A stretch of DNA of 64,000 nt from Phoronis australis. Lineage: Eukaryota > Phoronida > Phoronidae. The stretch spans positions 1 through 64,000 of the forward strand of contig NMRA01000245.1 of assembly GCA_002633005.1 (NCBI GenBank), read 5' to 3'. Positions 22,795 through 34,190 of this stretch are shown piece by piece (position 1 is the stretch's first letter; each line of letters opens with the position of its first letter). The notes under the pieces are model-generated. The model saw only the letters and a list, made by a program, of their open reading frames with translations, made no database searches and had not been told where the DNA came from. Made by a program: the position numbers and the translations under genes.

Positions 22795-22912
22795 TTCAGG
22801 CCTACGAATTGTGTATCTGCGCCGATTTCCTGTGTCCTTTGTGGAGTTTTGTGTCGTTTACCCGGACTTTTTTCACTGAGGCGGATCTTTTCGCCCCCAA
22901 TTCACTTTCACT
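22795..22912 (-). mobile_element. Family B MITE fragment
   Basis: The order CCTACGAATTGTG, GCCGATTTCCTG, CTTTGT-GAGTTTTGTGTC, CTGAGGCGGATCTTTTCGCC parallels 48215-48335 of the complete copy. Both termini are missing. Confidence 0.7.
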
Positions 22913-25530
22913 ATGGAAGAAAACAAATTGAATAGCATCATTGCTGAGAGAATTTTGGTTTAGGAAACTTGCAAAAACTTGAGTGACGAAGGGTGACTCA
23001 CGGAAGCGAATTTTGCCGTTCGCCAAAAATCTCAATCCTACAGCCATTGACTTGATTCTCGCGATGGTTTGCGGGCGCATCACTGAGTTTCGTAGACTTT
23101 CGCCAAATATTACATTTTATTTTTCATGGTGGAGATCAGCCTTATTAGTATACGTTCGGACTTTTGAAATGTTTCAACTTCCGCTAAGAACGATGTAACG
23201 GCACAGAAATGATCGACCGAAACGTCTTGCGACTTATTTAGGCTACAAGCTGGTGTAAACATGAAAATCGATTTTAAAAACGGTGTAAGTACATCGCCAC
23301 CCCAAAGCGGTTTTAGGAAGTCACCCTATGGCATGAGGTGTGTGAAAACTACTCAACAAAAACACTTAGAATTAAGTCGTCGGTCCTGGCCCACGTTTAA
23401 GTAGTCATGAGGTGCTGGGCCAGTTTAACTAGTCATGAGGTGCTGGGCCAGTTTACTGCAAAGTCGTTGTAATTATCCTCATGATTACAGATATAAGTCC
23501 TTAACGAAGCTTATTAAAACAAGTGTTCCAACTAGTGGCCAGTTATTAATACATTGCACTTTGCCTGATGATCGATACGTTCAATAAGAAAGCTCTTACC
23601 CAAAGAAGGCCTTTCGAGATTCGAAATTCACAACAGACTGCGTATCTCCAGCGTGTGACGTTCACGTTACATACAGGTCTAATGTGTGCAGTACTGGGGT
23701 TATTGGGAGAAAATCTATGAAAACGATCGCGAGAATTTGGCCTTTGTCATAGTCAACTATAGACGAAACGATTAATAGGTGTAATAGGTGTGGAAAATGT
23801 GATCTCAACTGGATTTATTGCGCGCCAGATTGTACTTATTGCTTTTAGACACCTCTAATGTTCACGGAGAGATAGAGATAATGAAAAGTGCAGTACATAA
23901 ACCCAGGGGCTCATTGCACGGTGGGAATGACCCGAGATTTGGCGGTAACTTTCGTGAAGACTATAATTCTGGCTACAAAGAGCAGCGGTGATGTCAGGAT
24001 TTAGGCAAGAAGCTCCAGAGAAAAATTTCGATGGAAATCCAACTTGGTTTGCAAGACCCAGCCCAAACACAAGAACAACTGCAAAAACAACATCGTCATC
24101 AAATTAGTTGTAACATTACAGTGACAACAACAATATAAATAAGTGCCATTTCAACTTGTAGTTAAGCTAATTTTTAGAATTGGCCGTAATAAAACTTTAC
24201 AGCTGCTATTACAATCACGCCTTTTGCTTTAGACTATTTGTCTTTACAAAAGTGATCTCGTTTTGTTCCTTTTCCAAGTAAGAGGTTGTTTATGGTCTTA
24301 CGGAGAACTAAGAATACGGTCATTTCTCTTACAGTTCGTACACTTTAATAATTCTTACATCACCCTTGGAATACGGCATTTCTGACACTAATAGTACGTA
24401 CAGTAGGTTTACGAGGGAAATATAGTTCGTAAACGTATCTGCGTCGGGAAAAAATATTGCGTACACGTTTTGTCGATTAGTAAAATAGTACCTCGTATAC
24501 CTATACAAGAACTCAAATCACTAAGCGCCATCTATTCCGGTTATCGATACCCGTGGTTTGTTGTACTACTGAGCTAGTACAGTGCTCGAAAAGTCGTTTT
24601 TCATCGTCATTGTTGTCGACAGCAAATGCGGAAAATGCGATAAGGTATTCCAACGTGTCGTCAAATGGCGATAAAATTTCCATTAACAGCAGATTTTTCC
24701 AACAACGGTTCTGTAGCCCTCAGATTAGTCTTTCACGAATGAATTTACAAAATTGCGGATGCAAACGGGACCCAGTCTCTCAATAATTTTTTACACGCGC
24801 GACATGGTGTGATCCGGTCCGATGGGATTAAACTACCTGGGACTTGAGCTGTTTCAAACATGCACCGACAGGTTTTCTCTTCAAGGAGTAGCCTAAGGGC
24901 CGCGGACGACGAGAAGAACAAGTTTGTGATCTATTTGTAAATCAAAATACGTCAGGTCAATAAATGTCGCGAGTGTAAAAAGTTATTGAGTGACTGGCAC
25001 GCGTTTGCAGCGCACCGTCCTGCGATCTTGTTAGAGCTGATTCAACAGTCGCGCGCACACGATCAGTGACCATGCGGCGCTACACTTGGATTGTATCTAT
25101 TGTCACGCGGCAGCAGTGTAAACTGCGCGCATGCAAGCTTCACGTGTTGCAGATTCCCGTGGTATGAGTAGAACTGCTTGCAAGCAGTCAAGTTCTTATT
25201 CAGAAAGCAGTTAAATTTGACGAAATAAATGTTTGAAGAACTAATTAAGATTGTTTGTGCTTGGGATGTTAATGTTCGAGACTCTCATTGTCAACGTAAG
25301 TTTTTTAGGTGCGTCTGTGGTATCTCGACCACCCGGCGCCGCTCACCGTTGCCGTTGCGTGAACTTCTACACGGTGAAGACAAGAATCAAAGGTAAGCCG
25401 ACAGCAGCCAGTCATCAATTAAAAGTTACCGCAAAGTAATTACTCCAGAACATGTATTTGTTGGGTATTTTATTTAAAAATACCAACGATTTTCACCAGG
25501 GATGTATTTGATAAACCAGGCACGTGTGAT
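22913..25530. other. Non-coding stretch with a 28-bp tandem and possible exon-like islands
   Basis: A 28-bp unit (AGTCATGAGGTGCTGGGCC plus AGTTTAACT) is duplicated at 23403-23458. The 24550-25440 part is more GC-rich and holds small frames with donor-like ends (CAAC|GTAAGT at 25291 and AAAG|GTAAGC near 25391). No acceptor-bounded exon or recognisable protein supports a gene. Confidence 0.4.
23403..23458. repeat. 28-bp direct tandem, two copies
   Basis: The second copy starts at 23431. The copies are identical apart from the ends. Confidence 0.9.
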
Positions 25531-25760
25531 TGAATAGAATATTCTTTATTTAGTGTCGGTACATAAAATGGACGCACAATACGCCAAGTGTTTTCCACCC
25601 ACCATAGGTTATGCTAGGCAATTGCATCGCCCTGGATGCCGCAGGCATACAGGAGATATTGTACATCCCCACAAAGAGTTACGAATTTCAAAATACAGGA
25701 AATAAAATCAAATAAAACATGCATATATGCACATGGAGTTATAATTAACACATACCATAA
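25531..25760 (-). mobile_element. Possible LINE 3' tail
   Basis: Read on the minus strand the block ends with GTACCGACACTAAATAAAG then AATATTCTATTCAATC, a polyadenylation-like signal and an ATTCT-type end. The LINE at 8180-9237 ends in a comparable way. No RT coding is left. Confidence 0.4.
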
Positions 25761-28087
25761 GTCTGGAGACGATTCAGTCAAGATAATTTGAAGAAATCGA
25801 TGAAAATCTGTCGCGGTTTGCTCGAGTTTTTCTTACCGGGTGTCGTTTTGAGGAAGTTACGTGAAATCACGCTTGTTGACGAATAAAAAGTCCAAGAAAC
25901 ACAAATCTGAAAATTACACCTGATGCCTTCTCATGCTATTTTGCAAGTGTCACGCGCCAGCGTCACGCGCTTCGCTCATCCTCGTGCTAGCCTTTGCCTA
26001 ACTCACGTGACTCAGTTGAAATATTTTGTGGTTATCGCGCGCGTGGTGAAAAAGTTCACGGTGACCAAAAAAGTGGAGTTGGAATTTTTCGTCGTAGTCA
26101 CCCTAATTCTCGTAACTAAGCTTCATCGAAGATATGCATAAAAGAAGAAAGGACCACTGAAGAAAGTAAGCGCTTTTAAGTGTGAAATGCATTTTTACGA
26201 GGTGAAAACTCCTAATCGGTGGCCGGATTTGGCCTACTGCCCGTTTAAAATACACCGGACGAAATTCGTACAGAAAGCGATGGGAAGTATTGTAGCGCCT
26301 AACCGGCCAACCGAGGGGCCACGTGTTGCCTAAGGTTGCACGTGTTCTTTCATGGACGTGCTAACCTCCATACACTAAATCATCACACGGGAACGTGTGT
26401 ATTACTTCACAGGAATTATTCCTGAGCGGGACATTTCAATCGACGATGACTTCAATTCCAATAAATCACTCAATAGCTTTGACAACAACTCGACTCTCAA
26501 GGGTATGTGAAGCTCGTTTGACCCATTAGACGACGTGGACAGTATGAAAATGACCCTGAAAGCGATGTTGTTGTTTATCAACTAGATTCAAAGCGTTGTT
26601 TATTTGATCAGGTTTGAACAAGTGTTTTTGTAAATATACGATGCAAACGAAACTAAAAGTATTAATCTAACTTTTGTTTCTCTTATGCTTGCATTAGAAG
26701 ACTTGTTTTAATTTCTGCTTAAAAGTTTTAGGTTTGATCAAGTACTTTACCATAATAAAGCATTTCGCTCCATGTTACCGTGTCAGTGACGTCAGACGAG
26801 AAAGCAAATGTCGTTTCTCATTGAATAGCTTAAGTTTGGTGGAGTACTGCTTCCGTTTCTTCATCAGGTGGCCCATGACTTTAGCTGGCATTTTGAATCA
26901 TGGGTAAAGAAAAAAATGAATAACATGGGGATTTCAATCGGGCGGTTTGTTGAAGTGATTAAGAATAGCGATCAAAACAGCAACCCGCCAAAATGACCGT
27001 TCAGGTCAATTTCGAAATCATTGAAAAGGGCGAGTGACAGACGTCGCCAAGGCACACAACATTCCTTTTCAGTTAAATACTATCGACCCTGCGTAAATTC
27101 ATGCTTGTGATTACAGTTATCAAAAAACAGTTCCAAAGAACCGACAACCACATCGGTAAAATTTACAAAGCCGTTAAGATGTGCAATAGGCCAAAATTAA
27201 TGATCTTTGGTGTATATTTGTATAACTTCAAGATGGATACAAAAACATACAGTGAGTAACTCATTGCTAAACTTTGAATTCCGAAATCTAGAGGTGGTCG
27301 AAACCCAGTGAAGCAAACTGTCCCCTTGGTCGCAACACACCCCCGTCACTATATTTCGAGAAAAGTGGGTCTGGGAAAATAAGTTAAAAAATTGAGCGAA
27401 TTTCATCAAAATAGGGAGCGTCTGACACCTTTCCCTGAGTTAGGAATCCGTCATTGGGAGGGTTGACAAACCAATAATCACAATTTTGGCCTGTTTTTCG
27501 AAAACACATTTTATCTAGTGCACAGCGTCGCTAAAAGCAGAAACCTTGAAGCCCGAATGCTGATCTTTGCGAACACAGAAAGAAAATCAAGTGACAAAAA
27601 GCGTTCAAGTATTATATTTTGAAGTAAATCCATCATCCAGGACAATAATTGGTTACTTGCCATAATATAATTCAGACTGTCAAACCCCTGTCTGGGAAGC
27701 CATCGCTGTCCACGGTAATTCATTGTTATTACTTGTTTTATCTCTAATAATTCGAACAGTTGAGTTTCATCTCTAATAGTTCCTATGGCAGTTTTGTCTT
27801 AATTACGTTGAACGCGAGGCTGTCATTTCTTACGAAATTGCAGTCTGCTATTGTTTTTAAATATCCATATTGTGATGTCAAAAGTTAAGTGCGTGTGGAC
27901 CAAGGAGTAGAAAATCGTTGTCAGTGTGAATACAGACATACATTTCTTGAGTTTATTGAGTACGCCTCCTGTTGTGTGCAATTTTTGTTCCCACCAGATT
28001 AACATATTCAGAGCAGGATACAGAATCATAAAACGTCATTCCCATCAACTTAATTTTTTAACAAAAGTTAGGTTTTGACTGTTTATG
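25761..28087. other. Non-coding stretch
   Basis: No recognised gene or element. Short open frames only. Confidence 0.45.
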
Positions 28088-28334
28088 TTAAAAAGACGTG
28101 GAACGCGAAATATCATTTAAACAATACCTGACGTAAGTACCATCAGGCAACGTCTACTTAACAGTTATTCACTTTTCCTGTGAGGGAATTTCCACAAACA
28201 ACAAAAATTCAAAATGTTTACGAAAAAAAAAACTGTGAAAATACGTAATGGACAGGACTAATTATGTTTCAGTGGTAGAGAACCACTTTAAATAATGCAA
28301 TTTAGTTTGTTTTTCGCGTTTCAGCTCTCTTTAA
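28088..28334. mobile_element. TTAA-type MITE, deleted copy of the 43588-44125 family
   Basis: It lies between TTAA at 28088-28091 and TTAA at 28331-28334. The left end AAAAGACGTGGAACGCG and right end CGCGTTTCAGCTCTCTTTAA are inverted relatives. Interior landmarks shared with 43588-44125 include TTTAAACAAT(A/T)(C/T)CTGACG, TTCACTTTTCCT-GTGAG, AATTATGTTTCAGTGG and GCAATTTAGTTTGTTT. It is 247 bp against 538 bp, so it is internally deleted. Confidence 0.85.
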
Positions 28335-28369
28335 GTTTAGATATTTATTTTTGTAGTATTTTTCCGAGC

Positions 28370-29200
28370 GAAATGGGATACTTTGTACTAAGTTGTGACG
28401 ACATTTAATCCCAACTTATTGATTGATAACCACGTGGATATATCTGATAGCTTATTATTAGTTTCAGTTTCGATGTTCGTTGGATTTGTAGACGGTGTGT
28501 ATATATAACAGGTATCGTCGCACAAGGGTCTCAAGAGAAGTGGATTTGTGGAGGTCATTTGCGTAAATGAGGAAAAGGGGGGAACCGAGAAGAGATGTTT
28601 GGTTTCGCCTGTGATGATAATTAATTTTTTGGGAGAATGAATTGTCAAATAAAACAGTCGATTGGTTAAATATTTTTAGGGATAAATGCTCGACTCCAGT
28701 TATATCTTAAAATGAGAGTTTATGTAGCAAGATACTGTGGTCTGTTGTGTCAAAAGGCTTTTGAAAGGTTTAAAAAGATGGTTGTTGGGTTTATCCTCTT
28801 GTCTAGATGTCCGTTAACTTTGTTACTTAGTTCGAGTGTTGCAAATTCAGTTGATCGTAATTTCTGAAAAACATATTGGCGTTCACATAAGAGATTGTTT
28901 GTGGTTAGGTAATCACAAACCTGGTCATATGCAATTTTTCAAATATTTTGGAGAAGTCAGGTAATAGAGAGGGATATGCCTATAGTTAATATGATGGTCA
29001 TTTCCTTTACATATAGGCACAACTTTGACAATTTTCAAATCAGTTGGAAAATGACCTGTTTCAAAACATTGATTGATGATGGCAGTGATTAGTTTTATAA
29101 TGATCGGATTAATCAATTTCGTGAGTTTGGTGGAAATACTGTCAAATTCTGTGCTAGATTTCGATTTGATATTGAGAATGTTTGTAATTGTATGACGTCT
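28370..29200 (-). pseudogene. Decayed LINE reverse-transcriptase fragment
   Basis: Minus-strand translation gives RT blocks in order. The segment before RT has LTKLINPIIIK and CFETGHFPTDLKIVKVVPI (29160-29010), then NYRHIPLYYLTSPKYLKN, the 'NYRPISLL-S-SKI-EK' block. After a break comes a DLSKAFDT-DH block (near 28740-28770) with a stop replacing the aspartate codon. After another break comes DDTCYIYT...WLSINKLGLNV (28540-28390), the region around and after the YADD active site. Several frameshifts and stops make it inactive. 5' endonuclease and 3' ends are absent. Confidence 0.85.
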
Positions 29201-30289
29201 AAATAAAGCTATTTATCTCCGAGGTGTTTAATTTTACAACTATTAATCACACGATATTTGTTGAACAACCCTTAGCGATTGCTAAAGAACTTTCGCAGTA
29301 CTGTTCTTTTTCTGGTATTTTGCGGGCAGCTGCAATTTAATGGATTAGCTTGATAATTGTGAATTAATCATGACAGGAACCCTGCCAGCAATAATTGTAA
29401 GACCACAGGTCTCATCTATAAAACGGTTGTAATAGGTTGAGAGTATTAATGCATTAAAAAAGACAGCTTCGCTAATTTCCTAGTGTAAAAAATATGATGG
29501 GTAATTCGGAGAGACTCTTGCTATTTGTGATTTGATATATTGGTCCGTATTGGGAAGGAACTTGTAGAGTGGTCAAAGTAATTTCCATTAATGTCTCATC
29601 GACTTTTGTAAAACTTGTCGTAAGTATTCCCAGTCGGCGTCTTCACATCACGTATTTCCGGAAGTGGGAATCAACAATCAATTTTGAGGAAAAAATTAAC
29701 TTAAATCGGCTAAAAACAAATTTCTCGTGTCCAAAGCAACTTTCTAGCTTTTAGGCATATTTATTCTTCAACTGTTGCCTTTTTACCATACCTCAAAGTG
29801 AAATTGGTAGTAATAATTCACCTGGGCGAATCCAAAGTGACCTAAAACTTAATGAGCATGGATGGAACCAGTAGCGAATTGTCAGTTTACCTTCTGACAC
29901 AGCGTCACGTATACTGAAAAGTGGCCCTGTGGAAACATGATAAACATGAAATTCCGTGCGTGGACATCAATGCGCATGCCTTGGTCGGAAGTATACCGAT
30001 CACATCGTCACCACTTGCACGCGCCTTTACGCATTGTATTGTCTGGGCTTAAGCCACTGAAGCGGGGTTCGATGATTTTGTTTATTTCGATCACTGCAAC
30101 TATTGAAGTCAAAGGTCGTCGCCGTACTTCGTAACAGTAAACAGAAAGGGTTTCCCAGATTTCAACTTACAGGAACGACTAAATGTTATGACGTGGGTTT
30201 CATTACTTTAACCAATGAGAAGCCATGTTAAACAACATTCGACAGTGCTACCTTTCTTAGCACTACGAAAGAGTGTAACTCCCAGTTCT
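29201..30289. other. Non-coding stretch
   Basis: Nothing recognised; short open frames only. Confidence 0.45.
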
Positions 30290-30404
30290 GAGCCCAGAGA
30301 TCAGGTCTGATCAGAATAAGAAATAAGATGAAGTCATCTTTATAAAGATTGATGGCTAAATCTAAAATTGGCTTGACAGAAAGCATAGGTTTAACGTCGC
30401 TTTA
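30290..30404 (+). mobile_element. Fragment of the TTAA-type family seen at 47748-47960
   Basis: The right end GACAGAAAGCATAGGTTTAACGTCGCTTTAA parallels the right end of 47748-47960 (ACAGAAAGCATGGGTTCAGTGCCGCTTTAA). The left part GAGATCAGGTCTGATCAGA shows weaker similarity and the left terminus is lost. Confidence 0.6.
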
Positions 30405-30619
30405 ATCGGACGTTCAACTCATTTAGGTTGGCACACGGTCAATTACATTGACAACTAGGCTATACAAAGTGTTTTCTTCAATATTTTCTATATCCAGGTC
30501 AGATTTGAGCAAGATTTTGTGACGATGCTACCTTTTTTACAAGAGCAACCAAATGAGCCGCCAACAGCAGCGCAAACAATATGCTTCTAAGGGAATTTAT
30601 TAATACAACATAAATTTCC

Positions 30620-31260
30620 AGAACACGTCAAATCCGTCCGAAAATGGGAAGGCGTTGTCTTTCCAATAGAAATTTATTTATCAAATTTCATTATAATCTA
30701 TTATGGAGCCCAAACATACAGAGGCTATGGTGAAAAAATTACATTCAGGAGGCACCTTGTTGCAGTCAGATCCGTCCATCTGTTTCAGTCATGTTAATAT
30801 CAATACGCTAGCCAAATTTTCAAAAGATCCTGCAGGTTATTTAGAAAATGTGGCGGCAGTTGCATAAAATCACACCAGGGTGCACCACAACAGCCATAAC
30901 CGTCTGAAAATCTACATCTTTCAAATTCCAGAATAGCCCTTCTAGTGGTTTGGCTGATCAGAGTCAGACTACAAAAAGAAGACTCGAAGATAATTTTAAA
31001 ATGGCCACTAGGTAGCGCAGGATACGTCGAATCCATCGCAAAATGGAAAGGTGCTGTCGTGTGCTGTTTGCCAAATTTCATGCAGGAACACCGAAACCAA
31101 ATTCCATGCTAATCAATTAAAGAACTTGGTACATACTAAGGCAGAGACGAAAAAATTGAATTGCCATTAGACGCGGAGATGTCACAGTTTTTCAACCCGG
31201 TAGAAAACGATTGTCAATCGTATTCTCTCCTGTAAAAATACATCTCCCAAATTTCATAAT
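30620..31260. repeat. Diverged duplicated unit of ~400 bp
   Basis: ACGTCAAATCCGTCCGAAAATGGGAAGGCG (30625) recurs as ACGTCGAATCCATCGCAAAATGGAAAGGTGC (31024). Each copy is followed by a similar ATCAAATTTCAT / GCCAAATTTCATGC segment, and a third, weaker relative (CTCCCAAATTTCATAATGATC) lies near 31245. A 93-codon minus-strand frame lies inside and is not considered a gene. Confidence 0.6.
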
Positions 31261-32521
31261 GATCGGGAGAACAAAATTATTGAAGCTTTTCCAGGCATTG
31301 CGCGTCTTCGCTTTCTACTCCTCTGAGGACATTAGACACTTTATTTCTTAGCATTTCAATGCTTAGTACCAAAAGGTGAGTCGTAAACTCTCGATAACAA
31401 TTTTCCGACATCTTACGAGGTGTTAGAATCGCGTGCATCATGATTCCCAGGGGGATAACAGTTAACCTGAAATGTCATGATTCTCGGTAAGAATATCTGT
31501 CATCATTTATCTCGCCCTAGTTTTAAAGAAGTAATATGGGCTAGTTCTTCTGAGGAGTGAAATGTCAACCTCGATCACGCGCTGCTTAGGTTGATCGGCG
31601 AATGCGTGGGTAGTTGTTTTCATTCGTTTGTTCCCGTGTTGTTTCTGGACATATGGCTTAGTAAAAGTGAAGTAAATTTAGAACTGATATCACTAAAAAC
31701 TGATAACGAAACAAATTTATCCATATTTTTTGGAATATTTTGCGATCTAATGGCCACAAACATTGTCAAACGAAGGATCATCTGCGTGCCGAGGGTACTG
31801 CCGCTGCGTAGCTGGTTGGCGTAACGTAAAGCCATCTAGACGTACTATAATAATTTCGATAAGTTCGCAAATTCCTTATAATATATCCGCATGATCAACC
31901 AATACCTGCGCTCTAATACGATACCAAAATCATGGGACAAATAATAGCAGAAATACATTTTTAACACTCGGCCAACGGGAATAGAGTCAGCTTCTTTAGT
32001 GTAACTCAAACTTTTCGCAACTCCACGGTTTTTTAACCGAATTGCACAAGTCATGTCCCTCGAAGTCCCTACATGAGCTCTTGGTGGTTTATGATTGCAC
32101 CACAAGAAAAATGTGAATTAATTTAATTCATAAATTATTATTATTTTGCATATCGGACAGCTTGAAAAACTGATTCTAAAAACCAGGAGAGTAACTAAAA
32201 ATTTAAAAAATAACAAAGAGTGTAATAATTAAACCCTTCAAGTACTAATTGATTATCAATTAATAAATTATTCAATTAATTAAATTGTAATGTCTATTAC
32301 TTCAGGGTGTGATAGCAGCACAAAATGAAAAGTATATGAACCAGAGAGGTAAAATGACCAATCAAAGAAACAGTGAAGATTGCAACTGAATAACGACAAA
32401 GATTTTTGAAACATGAAATTTCAATCCCTCAAAGTTGCTGTACTTCAGAAAATGAATCCCTCACAATTGTAGTGTACAGTTTAGTCACTCATTCATCCAA
32501 AAGCATCAAATAGACTCAGAA
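31261..32521. other. Non-coding stretch
   Basis: AT-rich (TTAATTAAT runs near 32250-32285); no recognised feature. Confidence 0.45.
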
Positions 32522-32651
32522 AAATCAGGAACCCCAACTGGGAATCGAACCACAGGTCTCTGTGTTGCCGGTCCACCAATGTTCTTACCTCAGAGGTAAG
32601 AGCACTAGACCGGTGACCTGAGGTTCGGTCATCAGTTGGGGTTCCTGATTT
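32522..32651. repeat. Long palindrome with tRNA-like arms
   Basis: The left arm 32522-32590 and right arm 32594-32651 are inverted copies: AATCAGGAACCCCAACTG facing CAGTTGGGGTTCCTGATT, and TTCTTACCT facing AGGTAAGAGC. There is ~11-bp length difference and several mismatches in the middle. On the minus strand the left arm contains GTGGTTCGATTCCC, a perfect B-box; the right arm on the + strand has the decayed counterpart GAGGTTCGGTC. GGTAAGAGCACTAGACCGGTGACC resembles a tRNA D-arm to anticodon region. Best read as two tRNA-derived units (SINE heads) in inverted orientation. Confidence 0.8.
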
Positions 32652-33868
32652 CACAATTGGCCAATATCACCGCCTATATATTCATCCAGAAGTGTACGTC
32701 TTTATATATTACTAATATGTTTTCAGTAAAAGTTCAAGGTGCAATCACGTTTACAAAAAATGTGATGAAATGATTACTTCAACTACCCGTGTGAAATTTG
32801 CAGATAAGTTTTTCTCATGAGCAAACTTCTATTGTTTAGCTTTGCTCATGAGCAAACTTCTATTGTTTAGCTTTGAAAATACCCTGGATAGCTCATTATA
32901 TGGGTTGAAGTTTGTTGCTAAACGTCTTTGTTGAGTAAAAATTAGCGATACTGATACGTGTAGGAGACTAAAAAAATGGACTCTGGAAAATGACATAATC
33001 CATAACAAAGAAACAATGTTATTTGGAACGTTTGTTGCGTAGCTGCCAACACTCAAGAACGAAAGAACGGGTCAACTGGATTGAAAATCGGAACATCTGG
33101 GTCTATGTCACAACAGAAGGGTGAGATAGTCGACACAACACCCAAAAACGTCCCGGCATATAAAAACTTAACTCCATGTAGAAGTTGTTTACTTTATACG
33201 AGATACGAGAATGGTCACTCCTGAGGTGTGCATGCGTGAATGAATGGGTGTACTTATTTGTTTGTTTGTTTTTGTACTGTTTTATAAATGATAATAAATA
33301 CCTGAAAAAAACTTCCCGACAGTGTTTCTTATCGAAAGGGAAATTACAGGTGTCGTACCATCCAAAAACACCTAACGGCGATTTTTGTTTTTCAATCGAT
33401 CAAGAAAGTGCAGGTGTCGTCGCGTATCAAACAGCGGGACATTTTGACAGTGTAGCGGCTTGGCGGGAAATGAATTCAAAAAGTGGGCAGTCCACCGAGA
33501 GGATGCCAGTCAGAAAGCACGCTGTCGGTAACACTAAGTATTGAATTGAACTCTTTCATAAGGTAAATTTTTCATTTTTTGATTTTCAGCTCACGCGTAT
33601 AAGTAAATATACATAAAAATACTGCTGAGAAATTCCATCAACAATATGTCTGGGCTGCAACTGGTGAACAGTGGCAAATTAATTACTGTACAGACAATAC
33701 AAAACAGTGAAAATATGAGTATACACACACTGATACACACAAATAAATAAACGATTAGTTCTTCGAAAGTTACGTTAACACATATGTTAGTAAGCTTTAC
33801 ATTTATATTCGTAGACGAAAAACAATCAGGAACCAAATGTCACTTCTGTCCATAAAGTACCGTAACAT
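32652..33868. other. Non-coding stretch with one unassigned open frame
   Basis: A perfect direct duplication, TTGCTCATGAGCAAACTTCTATTGTTTAGC-type, is present at about 32811-32873 (unit ~32 bases, two copies). The 119-codon frame at 33185-33544 (+) has a protein-like C-terminal half but no family I recognise and no splice evidence. Confidence 0.4.
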
Positions 33869-33900
33869 GGTTTTTAAGTGCTTTTAAGCACTTAAAAACC
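33869..33900. repeat. Perfect 15-bp-arm hairpin, 2-base loop
   Basis: GGTTTTTAAGTGCTT and AAGCACTTAAAAACC are exact inverted complements separated by TT. Too short for a typical microRNA precursor. Confidence 0.95.
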
Positions 33901-33926
33901 TCCGTTTGCCTTGTATGAACACGTGA

Positions 33927-34190
33927 CTACATTTTCAGCATCATTAAACTTTCCATTATAGCACTGTATATCATATCCCCAGAACAAATCATTGAAGGAA
34001 AGCAAAAGTTTCTGGCTCCATGCACGTGGGTGTGACGTATGAAAGTACCCAGCGTCAGTGTGTCATGTCCATCTTGTACAAAATTGAGCCATATCAGTGC
34101 TTCTCTGATGTCCCGTAGGAAACAGAAAATAGTTGCAGTAGGGTGAATTACTGAGTTGTCACAACCACCATAAATGCACCACCATGACAT
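33927..34190 (-). pseudogene. Degenerate THAP-like zinc-finger exon
   Basis: The frame opens MSWWCIYGGCDNS, giving the C-x4-C pair that opens many THAP DNA-binding domains. A hydrophobic F-x-F-x-RD turn follows, where THAP has an F-x-FP-x-D; the proline is replaced by leucine. Then comes IWLNFVQ, matching the conserved tryptophan helix. Where the second zinc pair (C-x2-H) should be there is HGARNF then ICSGDM, so that pair is disrupted. At 87 residues the length is right for a single THAP exon. THAP domains occur in host transcription factors and P-element-like transposases. With the key residues lost this is probably a decayed copy. The call rests on pattern only. Confidence 0.45.

Noticed and set aside
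25251-25391. Possible exon ending AAAG|GTAAGC
   Set aside because: No usable acceptor (the upstream TTTTTTAG belongs to a competing GTAAGT site 13 bases earlier) and no family match.
33185-33544. 119-codon frame as a possible gene
   Set aside because: Protein-like second half but no recognised domain, and the first part looks non-coding; left as unassigned.
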